The notes below the pieces were generated by a model. It was not told the DNA's origin and searched no databases. It saw only the letters and a list, made by a program, of their open reading frames with translations. From contig JABDIZ010000355.1 of assembly GCA_013003465.1 (NCBI GenBank), positions 1-23,256 of the forward strand: a stretch of DNA of 23,256 nt, in the 5' to 3' direction. The translations under genes and the position numbers were made by a program. Shown here in pieces: positions 6,817 to 14,250 of this stretch (the stretch's first letter is position 1; every line of letters starts with the position of its first letter). The stretch is from Rhodothermaceae bacterium (GTDB lineage: Bacteria; Bacteroidota; Rhodothermia; Rhodothermales; Rubricoccaceae).

Positions 6817-7869
6817 TCAGCCTGCGTTGTGTAAGGAGTGGCTCCGGGGAATGCGGAGCGCGTCGTCCAGCAGCGGGCCGAGGGCCTCCGGGGTTTCGGA
6901 GAGGTTGAGCGCAGGGACCCCGCAGAGTCGCTCGGCCAATTCCACGCCTGCGTGCGTGTTGGTCGCGCGGCCACAGATGAGATCAGGACGCAGGCCATAG
7001 GCCTCGATAATCCCGTGCGCGGCATACGGGTCGGAGGCGGCCAGCATCACGAACGCAATCCGATCCTGAAGGGCCTCGATGGCAGCAGCCCCGTTGTAGG
7101 GCTCGAGGGGCGACGCCCCGACTTCGATCACGGCCACATCGGGGTGGGCAGCGGCGAGGCGTGCCAGCAGCCAGCCGAGGGCGCGCTGGTACTCGGCCTC
7201 CGGTACGACAGTAGAGGGCAGCCCGGCGTCTACGAAATCCAGGATCGGCGCGGCCCCGGCATCGCCGAAGGCCAGCACGTCACGGTAACGCCCGGCCCCA
7301 GCCAGCTTGGCCCCAGCGACGACCAGCCCCTGCTTCCGCAGGTGACGGACAGCTAGCCGCCCGGCCGTCGTTTTGCCCGCCGACATGGACGTACCCACCA
7401 GCAGCACCGTGGGGATCGAGAATGGGATCGGGTCGGTTTCGGGGACGAAGCGTTCCATCGTCGCCTTGCGCTCATCCACGAAGAGATGGCCTCGGTAGTG
7501 CAGGTCCATCATCGCGCCGATGGCGGGGGCCACCGAGGTTACCCGCCCCATCATGCCGCCGCCGCTGAGCAGGTGCATCCGGCCGTCATCCTCGACGGCC
7601 TCGAATGTGCCCGTCAATTCGAGCGTGGCGTGGCGCCGTCCGAGCGCGCCGATCAACACATCGCCCCGCTCGACGAAGATCATACGCCCACCGGGCAATT
7701 CGATCTGGCGGAACGCGCCGTGCGGCGAGACGACTTTGCACGCCACGTAGTCGCCGCTCACCCAGTCGTCGTGGGCCAGCGTGCGGAGTGAAAACGGCAC
7801 CTGATCCAGTGAGGCGATGCGGGTCAGGGACGTGAGGCGGACGTGGGGGTGGCGTTCGACGTGGATCAT
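6817..7869 (-). CDS. P-loop protein, DUF1611-like (function unknown)
   Basis: The product has 350 residues. The N-terminal half (1-150) is beta-rich and could form a barrel-like domain. The C-terminal half has a nucleotide-binding loop, GTSMSAGKTT (159-168), followed by AGAKLAGAGRYRD and DFVDAGLPST, which resembles the DUF1611/MobB-type branch of P-loop enzymes. A second acidic strand, VAVIEVGAS, fits a Walker B position, and ICGRATNTHAGVELAERL could be a substrate or base-recognition stretch. DUF1611 relatives act on N-acyl amino acids or in D-glutamate metabolism, but I cannot assign a reaction. The gene is divergent from the GNAT-cNMP gene across an 83-bp gap. The ATG at 7869 has an AG-rich stretch only on the opposite strand, so it has no clear ribosome site. 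Confidence 0.75.
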   Translation of the reverse strand: MIHVERHPHVRLTSLTRIASLDQVPFSLRTLAHDDWVSGDYVACKVVSPHGAFRQIELPGGRMIFVERGDVLIGALGRRHATLELTGTFEAVEDDGRMHLLSGGGMMGRVTSVAPAIGAMMDLHYRGHLFVDERKATMERFVPETDPIPFSIPTVLLVGTSMSAGKTTAGRLAVRHLRKQGLVVAGAKLAGAGRYRDVLAFGDAGAAPILDFVDAGLPSTVVPEAEYQRALGWLLARLAAAHPDVAVIEVGASPLEPYNGAAAIEALQDRIAFVMLAASDPYAAHGIIEAYGLRPDLICGRATNTHAGVELAERLCGVPALNLSETPEALGPLLDDALRIPRSHSLHNAG

Positions 7870-7952
7870 GAGAGGAGGGGGTTTCGGGAGTCTTCAGGAA
7901 CGGCGTCTCCTTTTTTCATAGAATTAGGAGTGACTGGTGCACGCCCACCGCT

Positions 7953-9608
7953 ATGCCCGAATCGTCTCCGCCTCCAGCCACGGGGGCCTATCGTCCTAAC
8001 CCCGACCCAGACGTGCTCGTCCGGGAGGCCGAAGAACGGGATGTGCCCGGCGTCCAGGCGACGTTCGTGGAGGTCTACGGCGAGTTTTATCCGTACCGGC
8101 ATTTCTACGACCCGACCTGGCTCAAGCGGGCCATCTACACCGACGACCAGGTGCTGCTCGTGGCCGAGGATGCCGCGAACGGCGAGATCCTCGGCACTGC
8201 CTCGGTCGTCCTCGATGTGGGCGCGCACACGGACCTGATCGGCGAGTTCGGCCGGTTGGCCGTGCGGCCAGACGCACGCAGCCGCGGTGTCGGGTCGAAG
8301 CTGATGGCCGAGCGGATTCGGCACGTTGCGCCGCGCATTCACGTCGGCGTGGTGGAGAATCGGTGCGCGCATCCGTACTCGCAGCGGATCAGCCATGCGT
8401 TCGGGCTGGAGCCGGTCGGGTTCTTGCCGCTCAAGCACCGGTTCGACCGGCGCGAGAGCGTCGTCCTCTTCGCGGACCACTACGGCAACGGGCTGCGCCT
8501 GCGTCGCAACCATCCGCGCATCATCGCCGAGGCCTATCCCCTCGCCCACCTCGCGCTCAGCTTCGTCGGGCTCGACAACGACGTGATCGTGGACGACGAC
8601 GCCCCGGCCTACCCGCACGACGACCGCTTCGACGTGGACACGCTCAGGGCCGAAGGACTCCCGCTCTTGATGCGCATCGAGCGCGGGCGGCTGCGCAACC
8701 GCGAGGTCTTCGGGCCGATGCGGCTGCAGTACGGCTTCTTCAAGCTGACGGCCCGCCAGGCGACCTACCTCGTGGCCCGGGAAGCCGACAGTACGGTGGC
8801 AGGCGCCATCGGCTTTCTCCGCGACGAGCACGAGCGCAGCGTGCGCATCTTCGAGTTGATCGGCCACACCGACCGCGTCGTCCGCCACCTCTATGAGCAG
8901 CTGCTCGCCCGGTGCACCGACGAGTGGGGCGTCGAATACATCGAGGTGGACGTGAGCGCGCACGCGCCGCGCATGCAACGGACGCTCCTCGAACTCGGCT
9001 TCCTGCCCGCCGCCTTCGTGCCCGCCATGGTCTTCCACGACGTGGAGCGGCTCGACGTGGTGAAAATGGTGCGCCTGCTCGTCCCGCCCGACCTCGGCTC
9101 GATCGTGCTGACCGAGCGCTCGCAGTGCATGACCGATGCCGTAATGCGGAATTTCGAGCGGCAGGCGGTGTTGCCGCGGCTCCGGCAGGCGGTAGGGCGG
9201 CACCGCTTCTTCCACGGCCTCACCGATGAGCAGGCCATGCGGCTGGCCGGTGCTGGGACGGTCGAGACCTTCGACGCCGATGCCGTGCTGTTCGAGCCCG
9301 ACGAGCCTTCGGACCAGATGTACCTCCTCCTCGACGGCAGTGTGTCGGTGTGGATGAACAGCGGCACCGAGATCGGGCGCGTCGACGCGGGAGACATCCT
9401 CGGTGAGGTCTCGCTGCTGACCGAAGGCCCACACTCGGCGGGGGCCCGTGCGGTTGGGCCGCTGACGGTCGCGTGCTTCTCGCACAAGAACCTGCGGGTG
9501 CTCACGCGGCAGCGCCCGGACATTGGGCTCGTGCTGTATCGCAATCTGGCGCATAGCCTGAGTCATAAGCTGCGCCGCCTCGACGCCCGCGTGGGAGACG
9601 GTTCCTGA
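7953..9608 (+). CDS. GNAT-GNAT-cNMP fusion, probable cyclic-nucleotide-type acetyltransferase
   Basis: The product has 551 residues. Residues 20-175 form a GNAT acetyltransferase domain with the acetyl-CoA loop LAVRPDARSRGVGSKLM (102-118; R-x-x-G-V-G). Residues 255-375 look like a second, degenerate GNAT fold (TYLVAREADSTVAGAIGFL, then IEVDVSAHAPRMQRTLLELG). Residues 417-535 form a cyclic-nucleotide-binding domain (FEPDEPSDQMYLLLDGSVSV, then DAGDILGEVSLLTEGP). In the phosphate cassette the residue expected to be Arg is His494 (GPHSAGARA), so ordinary cAMP binding is doubtful. Mycobacterial Pat proteins have the opposite order, cNMP first. It is the only plus-strand gene among minus-strand units, divergent from the P-loop gene and near the stress proteins, which are known substrates of the mycobacterial enzyme. 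An AGGAG lies at 7927-7931, too far (about 21 bases) to be a normal ribosome site. Confidence 0.87.
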   Translation: MPESSPPPATGAYRPNPDPDVLVREAEERDVPGVQATFVEVYGEFYPYRHFYDPTWLKRAIYTDDQVLLVAEDAANGEILGTASVVLDVGAHTDLIGEFGRLAVRPDARSRGVGSKLMAERIRHVAPRIHVGVVENRCAHPYSQRISHAFGLEPVGFLPLKHRFDRRESVVLFADHYGNGLRLRRNHPRIIAEAYPLAHLALSFVGLDNDVIVDDDAPAYPHDDRFDVDTLRAEGLPLLMRIERGRLRNREVFGPMRLQYGFFKLTARQATYLVAREADSTVAGAIGFLRDEHERSVRIFELIGHTDRVVRHLYEQLLARCTDEWGVEYIEVDVSAHAPRMQRTLLELGFLPAAFVPAMVFHDVERLDVVKMVRLLVPPDLGSIVLTERSQCMTDAVMRNFERQAVLPRLRQAVGRHRFFHGLTDEQAMRLAGAGTVETFDADAVLFEPDEPSDQMYLLLDGSVSVWMNSGTEIGRVDAGDILGEVSLLTEGPHSAGARAVGPLTVACFSHKNLRVLTRQRPDIGLVLYRNLAHSLSHKLRRLDARVGDGS

Positions 9609-9645
9609 GGGCCGAGGCGATGCACGGAGGGTCCAGCCCCTCAGG
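9604..9645. terminator. Inverted repeat between convergent genes, possible two-way terminator
   Basis: CCTGAGGG (9604-9611) and CCCTCAGG (9638-9645) form a perfect 8-bp stem around a 26-base loop. Each arm contains the stop codon of one of the two converging genes (TGA 9606-9608 plus strand; TGA 9641-9643 minus strand). There is no T-run, so intrinsic termination is uncertain. Confidence 0.45.
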
Positions 9646-10894
9646 AGGGTGAGATCGCCGCATCCTCTACCGATACGGCAGACACGGGCTCCGGCGGATC
9701 GACCGGAGCCAGCAGCAACAGGGCCAGGAGGGCGGCGCGTTCGGGGATCCGGTCCAAGAAGGCGAACTCGTGGATGGCGTGCGCCCCGTCGCCCACGGCG
9801 CCGAGGCCGTCGAGCGTAGCGGTGTAGAGGCTGGTCGTGTTGCCGTCCGAGCCCCCCCCAGCCATCCCCTCGTCCAGGGGAATGCCGAGCAGCGCGGCGG
9901 CCTCTTTCGCTTGGTGCCAGAGGCGTCGGTTGCGCGGCGTCCGTTCGAGCGGCGGGCGCCCCACCCGACCGGTGATGGAAAGGAGTGCCCCGGGCGTGAT
10001 GGCCTGAAGACCCAGGATGTGGTCCTCGATGGCACGCGCATCCTCGACCGTCGGCACGCGCACGTCCACGACGGCGCGGCTCTCCGGTGCCACCACATTG
10101 GGTCGCTGCCCTCCCTCGATCATGCCCACGTTCACCGAGATGCCGCGGGCCGGATCGTTGAGGGCGTGGAGCGCCTGGATGACGTGGCTGAGTTCGAGAA
10201 TGGCGCTGGCGCCACCCTCCGGGTCGAGGCCTGCATGCGAGGCGCGGCCCTGCACGACCACGCGAAACTTGCCCACGCCCTTCCGAGCCGTCTTCAAGCG
10301 TCCGTCCAGGCCGAGCGCGGGTTCGACGACAAACGTACGGGCCGCGCACCGGGCGAGGCGTTCGACCCAATGCATCGACTCGAAGCTGCCGATCTCCTCG
10401 TCCGTGTTGACGAAGACGACAGGCGTAGCGGGCGGGTCGAGACCGAGCGCGTCCAACGTGTCCAGCGCGAGAAGCATCTGCGTCAAGCCACCCTTCATAT
10501 CGAACACGCCGGGCCCATGCAGACGCCCCTCACGCTCAACGAGCGGCATGCTCTGCAGCGTCCCGGCGGGCCAGACGGTATCGGCGTGGCCGAGGAGCAG
10601 TTGCACGGGCTGCGCCTTCGACCGAGGTGCAGGCCGCGCGTAAAGCTGCCCGCCCGTCGTGCGGCCGAGCAGGTGGCGACAGGCAAAGCCGAGCCGGTCC
10701 AGTTCGGTGGCGAGCACGTCCAGACACGCCAACTGCCGCTGCGGCTCCGTGGAGGGCGATTCGATTTCAACGAGGCGACGCAGCAGCGCCTGTGCCCATC
10801 CTGCACGGGCCTCGCAGCGGGCGCGCACGGCCTCGGCGACCGGCGGCGTGAGAGGCGTCGGCGAAGTCAGGCCATTGGTATGCGGATGCACCAT
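9641..10894 (-). CDS. M20 family metallopeptidase, glutamate carboxypeptidase (CPG2)-like
   Basis: The product has 417 residues from the ATG at 10894. A GTG at 10921 would add 9 residues and overlap the upstream stop. The dizinc site of M20 enzymes is visible: GHADTVWP (His103), FDMKGG (Asp132 as bridging ligand), TDEEIGS (general base and ligand Glu166-167), Glu191 in VVEPAL, and the late His in GDGAHAIHEF (about 372-375). RASHAGLDPEGGASAI marks the start of the dimerisation domain. The closest pattern is that of carboxypeptidase G2, which removes C-terminal Glu from folates and peptides; the exact substrate is not predictable. There is no signal peptide. It is last in an operon after the flavin-reductase-fold gene. 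The C-terminal 20 residues are Pro/Ala/Ser-rich. Confidence 0.9.
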   Translation of the reverse strand: MVHPHTNGLTSPTPLTPPVAEAVRARCEARAGWAQALLRRLVEIESPSTEPQRQLACLDVLATELDRLGFACRHLLGRTTGGQLYARPAPRSKAQPVQLLLGHADTVWPAGTLQSMPLVEREGRLHGPGVFDMKGGLTQMLLALDTLDALGLDPPATPVVFVNTDEEIGSFESMHWVERLARCAARTFVVEPALGLDGRLKTARKGVGKFRVVVQGRASHAGLDPEGGASAILELSHVIQALHALNDPARGISVNVGMIEGGQRPNVVAPESRAVVDVRVPTVEDARAIEDHILGLQAITPGALLSITGRVGRPPLERTPRNRRLWHQAKEAAALLGIPLDEGMAGGGSDGNTTSLYTATLDGLGAVGDGAHAIHEFAFLDRIPERAALLALLLLAPVDPPEPVSAVSVEDAAISPS

Positions 10895-10917
10895 GGGGAA
10901 CGACCAGAGTCGGGGGA

Positions 10918-11526
10918 TCACCGGGAGAATCGCGCCGGGAACGGGAAGGCGTGCGTCTCGGCGAGGGTCGCGTAGCGTCCGGGGTGAAGGTAGGCCAGCA
11001 AGGGAGCTGCGAAGAGGCGCTCGGCGTCGTCCGCCTCAGAGATGCGGAGCGCCTCTTCATGGACATGGGCCGCGACGATGCGACCGCAGAGGAGGCTGTT
11101 CACCCCAAAATCGTCCACCACCCGGTCGAGTTCGCACTCCAGAAACAGGTAACCGTCCTCAACGAACTGCCCCGCGACGACCTCGGCCGGGAAGGTGGAA
11201 AGCATCTGGAGTGCAGGCTTGGCGCCAGGCCCGTCGCTGCGCTCGGAGGCAGCCAGGCTGGCAAGCAGCACCTGCGAGGGGCGCACGTAGGTCATCGTAA
11301 AGACGCCCGTGCGCTTGGCGTTGTGATACGTCCGGTGCCGCGGCGTACATACGAACCCGACGTAGTTGTCCCAACCGAGCGGCGTGACCATGTGCTTGGG
11401 TGCGAAGTCGTAGCCCTCCTCCTCCTCCGTGCCGACGAGGACGAGCGGGGCCACGGTAAAGACATGCTCCCAGATCGGGGCTTGGATGTCAAGCGAGACG
11501 AGGGGCAGGCCAGAGATCGGTTCCAT
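10918..11526 (-). CDS. Flavin reductase-like (FMN split-barrel) protein
   Basis: The product has 202 residues. The N-terminal part shows the flavin-reductase-like fold: VAPLVLVGTEEE, DFAPKHMVTPLGWDNYVGFVC (split around Pro-Leu-Gly) and RHRTYHNAKRTGVFTMTYVRP. Members bind FMN and reduce it or use it to reduce small substrates in the cytoplasm. The ending AYLHPGRYATLAETHAFPFP is typical of one subgroup. It starts 22 bp after the small orphan gene and its stop overlaps the possible GTG start of the M20 gene, so the three genes form one unit. Split-barrel flavoproteins are also members of mycobacterial hypoxia regulons, which fits the candidate site upstream at 11867. Confidence 0.85.
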   Translation of the reverse strand: MEPISGLPLVSLDIQAPIWEHVFTVAPLVLVGTEEEEGYDFAPKHMVTPLGWDNYVGFVCTPRHRTYHNAKRTGVFTMTYVRPSQVLLASLAASERSDGPGAKPALQMLSTFPAEVVAGQFVEDGYLFLECELDRVVDDFGVNSLLCGRIVAAHVHEEALRISEADDAERLFAAPLLAYLHPGRYATLAETHAFPFPARFSR

Positions 11527-11548
11527 AAGAGTGGCAGAGAGGCCGAGT

Positions 11549-11779
11549 TTAGCGACGGACGACGATGACGCGGCTCTTGTACTCGGAATCGTGCAGCACG
11601 TAGAGAACGCCGTACGGGTCGTCGAGGCGGCCGGAGCTCGTCTTCAGCACCGGCTCGCCGTGCGCGTCCAGGTCGAGGTAGACCGGGAGCGCCCCGTCGG
11701 CGAGTTCGTAGAAGTTGTCGGCCGTGCAATCGCCGCAGAAGCGGTCGTAGAGGTCGATTTCGTTGAGTCGGAAGTACAT
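11549..11779 (-). CDS. Small conserved-looking protein of unknown function, CxxC motif
   Basis: The product has 76 residues from the ATG at 11779; a GTG at 11812 would give 87. The composition is that of a genuine small acidic protein: MYFRLNEIDLYDRFCGDCTA and then alternating strands (ALPVYLDLDA, YGVLYVLHDS, SRVIVVRR). The single CGDC pair near residues 15-18 could bind metal or act in redox chemistry. I do not recognise the family. It heads the unit with the flavin-reductase-fold and M20 genes, and a degenerate cco-type palindrome lies 88 bp upstream. Confidence 0.66.
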   Translation of the reverse strand: MYFRLNEIDLYDRFCGDCTADNFYELADGALPVYLDLDAHGEPVLKTSSGRLDDPYGVLYVLHDSEYKSRVIVVRR

Positions 11780-11866
11780 GGCGGTGTCTCCGGTAGTCCA
11801 ACGGACGCCCACCCGTAAGAAGGGCGCACGCCCAGCAGCCGACTGCCAGCCGACACCTCCGGCTCG

Positions 11867-11885
11867 TGTAGGTAATAGCCGGACA
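11867..11885 (-). promoter_or_regulatory. Degenerate copy of the 19-bp palindrome upstream of the orphan-flavin reductase-M20 unit
   Basis: TGTAGGT-AATAG-CCGGACA: 11 of 14 arm positions match the cco palindrome, with the same 5-base spacer. It lies in the 162-bp gap between the response regulator gene and the small orphan gene, its first base 88 bp from the last base of the ATG at 11779. Position in one of the few intergenic gaps is the main support. Confidence 0.4.
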
Positions 11886-11941
11886 GCGCTGTGCGTGCTT
11901 CTCCCACAACGTTTCGCCTTGTTGCGGACCCGGATGGCGCC

Positions 11942-12595
11942 TCAGCTCGCCCCCTCGCCTTCGACCCAGCGGACGGCGTGCTGCATCAACTCCGTCCCGC
12001 TCTCCAGTGCCAGCTTCGTCTTGATGCGCGCCCGGTAGCTCTCCACCGTCTTGACCGACAGGTGCAGCCGCTCGGCGATGTCGCGCGTGGGGAGCCCGCG
12101 CCCGGTCATCTCGAACACCTCCAGTTCGCGGTCGCTCAGCACTTCGAGGGGCGATTGCATGGCATCCTTGCGCCCGACGGCCGCGCCGAAGAGGAGCTTG
12201 TCCTTGAGCTCCTCGGAGAGGTAGATCCCACCGCGGAGCACGTAACGGATAGCCTTGACGATCTGCTCATCGGCCTCCAGCTTGGAGACGTAGCCCTTGG
12301 CCCCGGCCCGAACAGCCCGCTCGGCGTAGAGCGCCTCGTCGTGGCGCGAGACGACAAGCGTAAGCAGGTCGGGCGCGCGGGCGAGGAGGTGCTTGACCAG
12401 TTCGAGCCCGTTCATGCCGGGCAGCGACACATCCACGACCACCAGATCGGGCGTGAATTCATCGAACCGCTCGAGCGCCTCTTCGGCATCAGCTACCTGC
12501 CCGACAACCTCAAAATCGGGTTCGGCATCGAGCGTGAGGGCAAGGCCCTTCAGCATGAGGGGGTGGTCATCGACGAGGAGGAGGCGGGTGGTCAT
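11942..12595 (-). CDS. NarL/FixJ-family response regulator
   Basis: The product has 217 residues. The receiver domain (about 4-120) has the acidic pair Asp9-Asp10, phospho-acceptor Asp55 (VVVDVSLPGMNG), Ser83 at the switch position and Lys105 (GYVSK). A LuxR-type helix-turn-helix follows (about 148-212: LSDRELEVFEMTGRGLPTRD, then LHLSVKTVESYRARIKTKL). The start overlaps the stop of the kinase gene by 4 bp (ATGA), so it is the cognate partner. NarL-family members NreC and DosR control low-oxygen responses, and the TAGGG half-sites found upstream of five units in the window are of the NreC kind. The match between this protein and those sites is an inference. Confidence 0.95.
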   Translation of the reverse strand: MTTRLLLVDDHPLMLKGLALTLDAEPDFEVVGQVADAEEALERFDEFTPDLVVVDVSLPGMNGLELVKHLLARAPDLLTLVVSRHDEALYAERAVRAGAKGYVSKLEADEQIVKAIRYVLRGGIYLSEELKDKLLFGAAVGRKDAMQSPLEVLSDRELEVFEMTGRGLPTRDIAERLHLSVKTVESYRARIKTKLALESGTELMQHAVRWVEGEGAS

Positions 12596-14232
12596 CGCGT
12601 CGGGGCGTCAGGTGAGAAATCAGTGGGGGCGCGGTGCGTGAGGGGGACGGTACACGTCACGAGCGTACCGCGCTCCCCGCCCGGGCGAATTTCCAGTCGG
12701 CCGCCGAGCACGCGGGCGCGGTAGTGCATGATGCGCACGCCCATTCCCCGGTTGTCGTCCGGCATGGGGGTACGCGCCGGGACCCGCACGCTCGCGTTGC
12801 GAGGGCGCGTCTCAGCCGTTGGAGAGGGCAATTTCTCCGGCGCTTCGAGACCGCCGGTACGGAGCGTCCCCGGAAAGCCGAGTCCATCATCTTGAATGCG
12901 CAGGCGGAGCTGCTCGCGCCCGTGGGCCAGCGTGATGGAGACACGTTCGGCATGGCCATGCCGAACGGCGTTGGAAACGGCTTCCTGGGCGATGCGGAAG
13001 AGGTGGTGCGGGGCCGACTCAGGGAGATCCGCTTCGCTCCCGCCCACGGTTTCGACTGTGCAGCGGATGGCAAAGAAGTGCTGAGTGTTCGCGGCAAGGC
13101 GGTTGAGCGCGGCCGCGAGACCGTTCGCTTCGAGTTCGACAGGCGCAAGGCCGCGCGCGAGGCTGCGCGCGTAGCTGTCGGCCTCCTTGATGAGCCCGAC
13201 CACCTCCTCCGCCTCTTCCACGGTCGGGGTTTCGCCTCGCTCCACTTTCCGCGCAACGCCCCGCGCGATGAGGGCCGTGCCAGTAAGCATCTGGCCAAGG
13301 CCATCATGGAGATCCTGTCCGATCCGCCGCCGCTCCTCCTCGGCGATGCGAAGCACTTCTTGCTCCAATCTCCGCCGCTCCGAAATGTCGCGCACGAACC
13401 CGGTGAAAATGGTGCGGCCGGGAAGGTGCACCTCGCTTACGGCCAGGTCGAGGGGAAACGTCGAGCCATCCTTGCGCCGCCCGACGACCTCGCGGCCAAT
13501 CCCGATGATCTTGCGCCGCCCGGTCTCGTGGTAGGCCTGGACGTACCCATCGTGTTCCGAGTGGTACGGCTCGGGCATGAGCACGTGGACGTTGCGCCCG
13601 ATCACCTCGCGCGCGGCGTAGCCAAAGATCTGCTCCGCCGCCGGATTGAACGACTCGATGACGCCACGCGCATCGATCGTGATGACCCCATCAACGGTTG
13701 TTTCGAGGACGGCACGCGCGCGCGCTTCGCTCTCGCGGAGGGCCTGCTCGGTCTGGAAGCGTTCGAGCGCTCCAGCGAGGACGGCCGCGACCGCGCCGAG
13801 GAAGGTCTGCGCCTCCTCATCGAAGGAGCGGGGCACGCGGTCGTAGATGCCGAGCGCTCCGGCGGACTCGCCCGCGCCGCCGACGCGAACGGTAAGGCCT
13901 GCCACGATCCCTGCCGCCTGTAGGTCCTCCGGCAGAGCGTCGCTGAGAGGAACGGCTTCGCTGGAGGCGAGCACAGCGGTGGCATAGGGGTCGTCGGCAC
14001 GCAGCGACGCGCGCCCTACCACGCCCTCGGGCCACCCGATGCCGACCTCCAACCCGAGCGCCTCCTCGTCTAGCTTAAAGAGGCCGACCATGGGCACATC
14101 AAGCGCATCGGCTACCGCGTGGGCGACAGACGTGACGAGTGCGGACGATTCGGGCGCCACACTCGTGTGGAGGCCAAGCTCGGCCAGAATCGTCTGCTGC
14201 AGAAGGCGGCGGATGGGTTCGCTGGAGGCCAT
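12592..14232 (-). CDS. Soluble GAF-PAS histidine kinase (HisKA_3), FixL-like candidate oxygen sensor
   Basis: The product has 546 residues with no membrane helix, so it should be cytoplasmic. Order: GAF (about 28-158), PAS (168-285), HisKA_3 dimerisation domain with phospho-acceptor His309 (RRIGQDLHDGLGQML) and a HATPase domain (N-box Asn421 in AQEAVSNAVRH; DDGLGFPG 448-455; GMGVRIMHYRARVLGG 496-511). The PAS stretch GRNVHVLMPEP...HDGY...IIGIGR aligns without gaps with heme-binding FixL: His227 takes the place of the proximal heme ligand, with Tyr230, Ile241 and Arg246 also kept, while two other FixL pocket residues are Ala and Lys here. Heme binding is therefore plausible but unproven. An unusual Pro/Thr-rich insert (about 456-493) sits in the ATP lid. 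It is translationally coupled to the response regulator and follows the nitroreductase gene by 18 bp. Confidence 0.93.
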   Translation of the reverse strand: MASSEPIRRLLQQTILAELGLHTSVAPESSALVTSVAHAVADALDVPMVGLFKLDEEALGLEVGIGWPEGVVGRASLRADDPYATAVLASSEAVPLSDALPEDLQAAGIVAGLTVRVGGAGESAGALGIYDRVPRSFDEEAQTFLGAVAAVLAGALERFQTEQALRESEARARAVLETTVDGVITIDARGVIESFNPAAEQIFGYAAREVIGRNVHVLMPEPYHSEHDGYVQAYHETGRRKIIGIGREVVGRRKDGSTFPLDLAVSEVHLPGRTIFTGFVRDISERRRLEQEVLRIAEEERRRIGQDLHDGLGQMLTGTALIARGVARKVERGETPTVEEAEEVVGLIKEADSYARSLARGLAPVELEANGLAAALNRLAANTQHFFAIRCTVETVGGSEADLPESAPHHLFRIAQEAVSNAVRHGHAERVSITLAHGREQLRLRIQDDGLGFPGTLRTGGLEAPEKLPSPTAETRPRNASVRVPARTPMPDDNRGMGVRIMHYRARVLGGRLEIRPGGERGTLVTCTVPLTHRAPTDFSPDAPTR

Positions 14233-14250
14233 GCCCGAAGGTAAAGCGCA

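Noticed and set aside
6830..6848. TGTAAGG-AGTGG-CTCCGGG as a further copy of the cco palindrome, upstream of the stand-alone Lrp-type gene
   Set aside because: Only the left arm matches well (6 of 7); the right arm matches at 2 of 7 and it overlaps the P-loop gene's coding end.
7915..7935. T-run and AGGAG between the divergent P-loop and GNAT-cNMP genes as promoter or ribosome site
   Set aside because: The AGGAG is about 21 bases from the ATG, too far for normal use, and no -10/-35 pair or Bacteroidota-type TAnnTTTG is present.
7866..10370. 834-codon minus-strand frame opposite the GNAT-cNMP gene and part of the M20 gene
   Set aside because: It covers two recognised genes in other frames, is rich in Arg/Gly/His and shows no domain.
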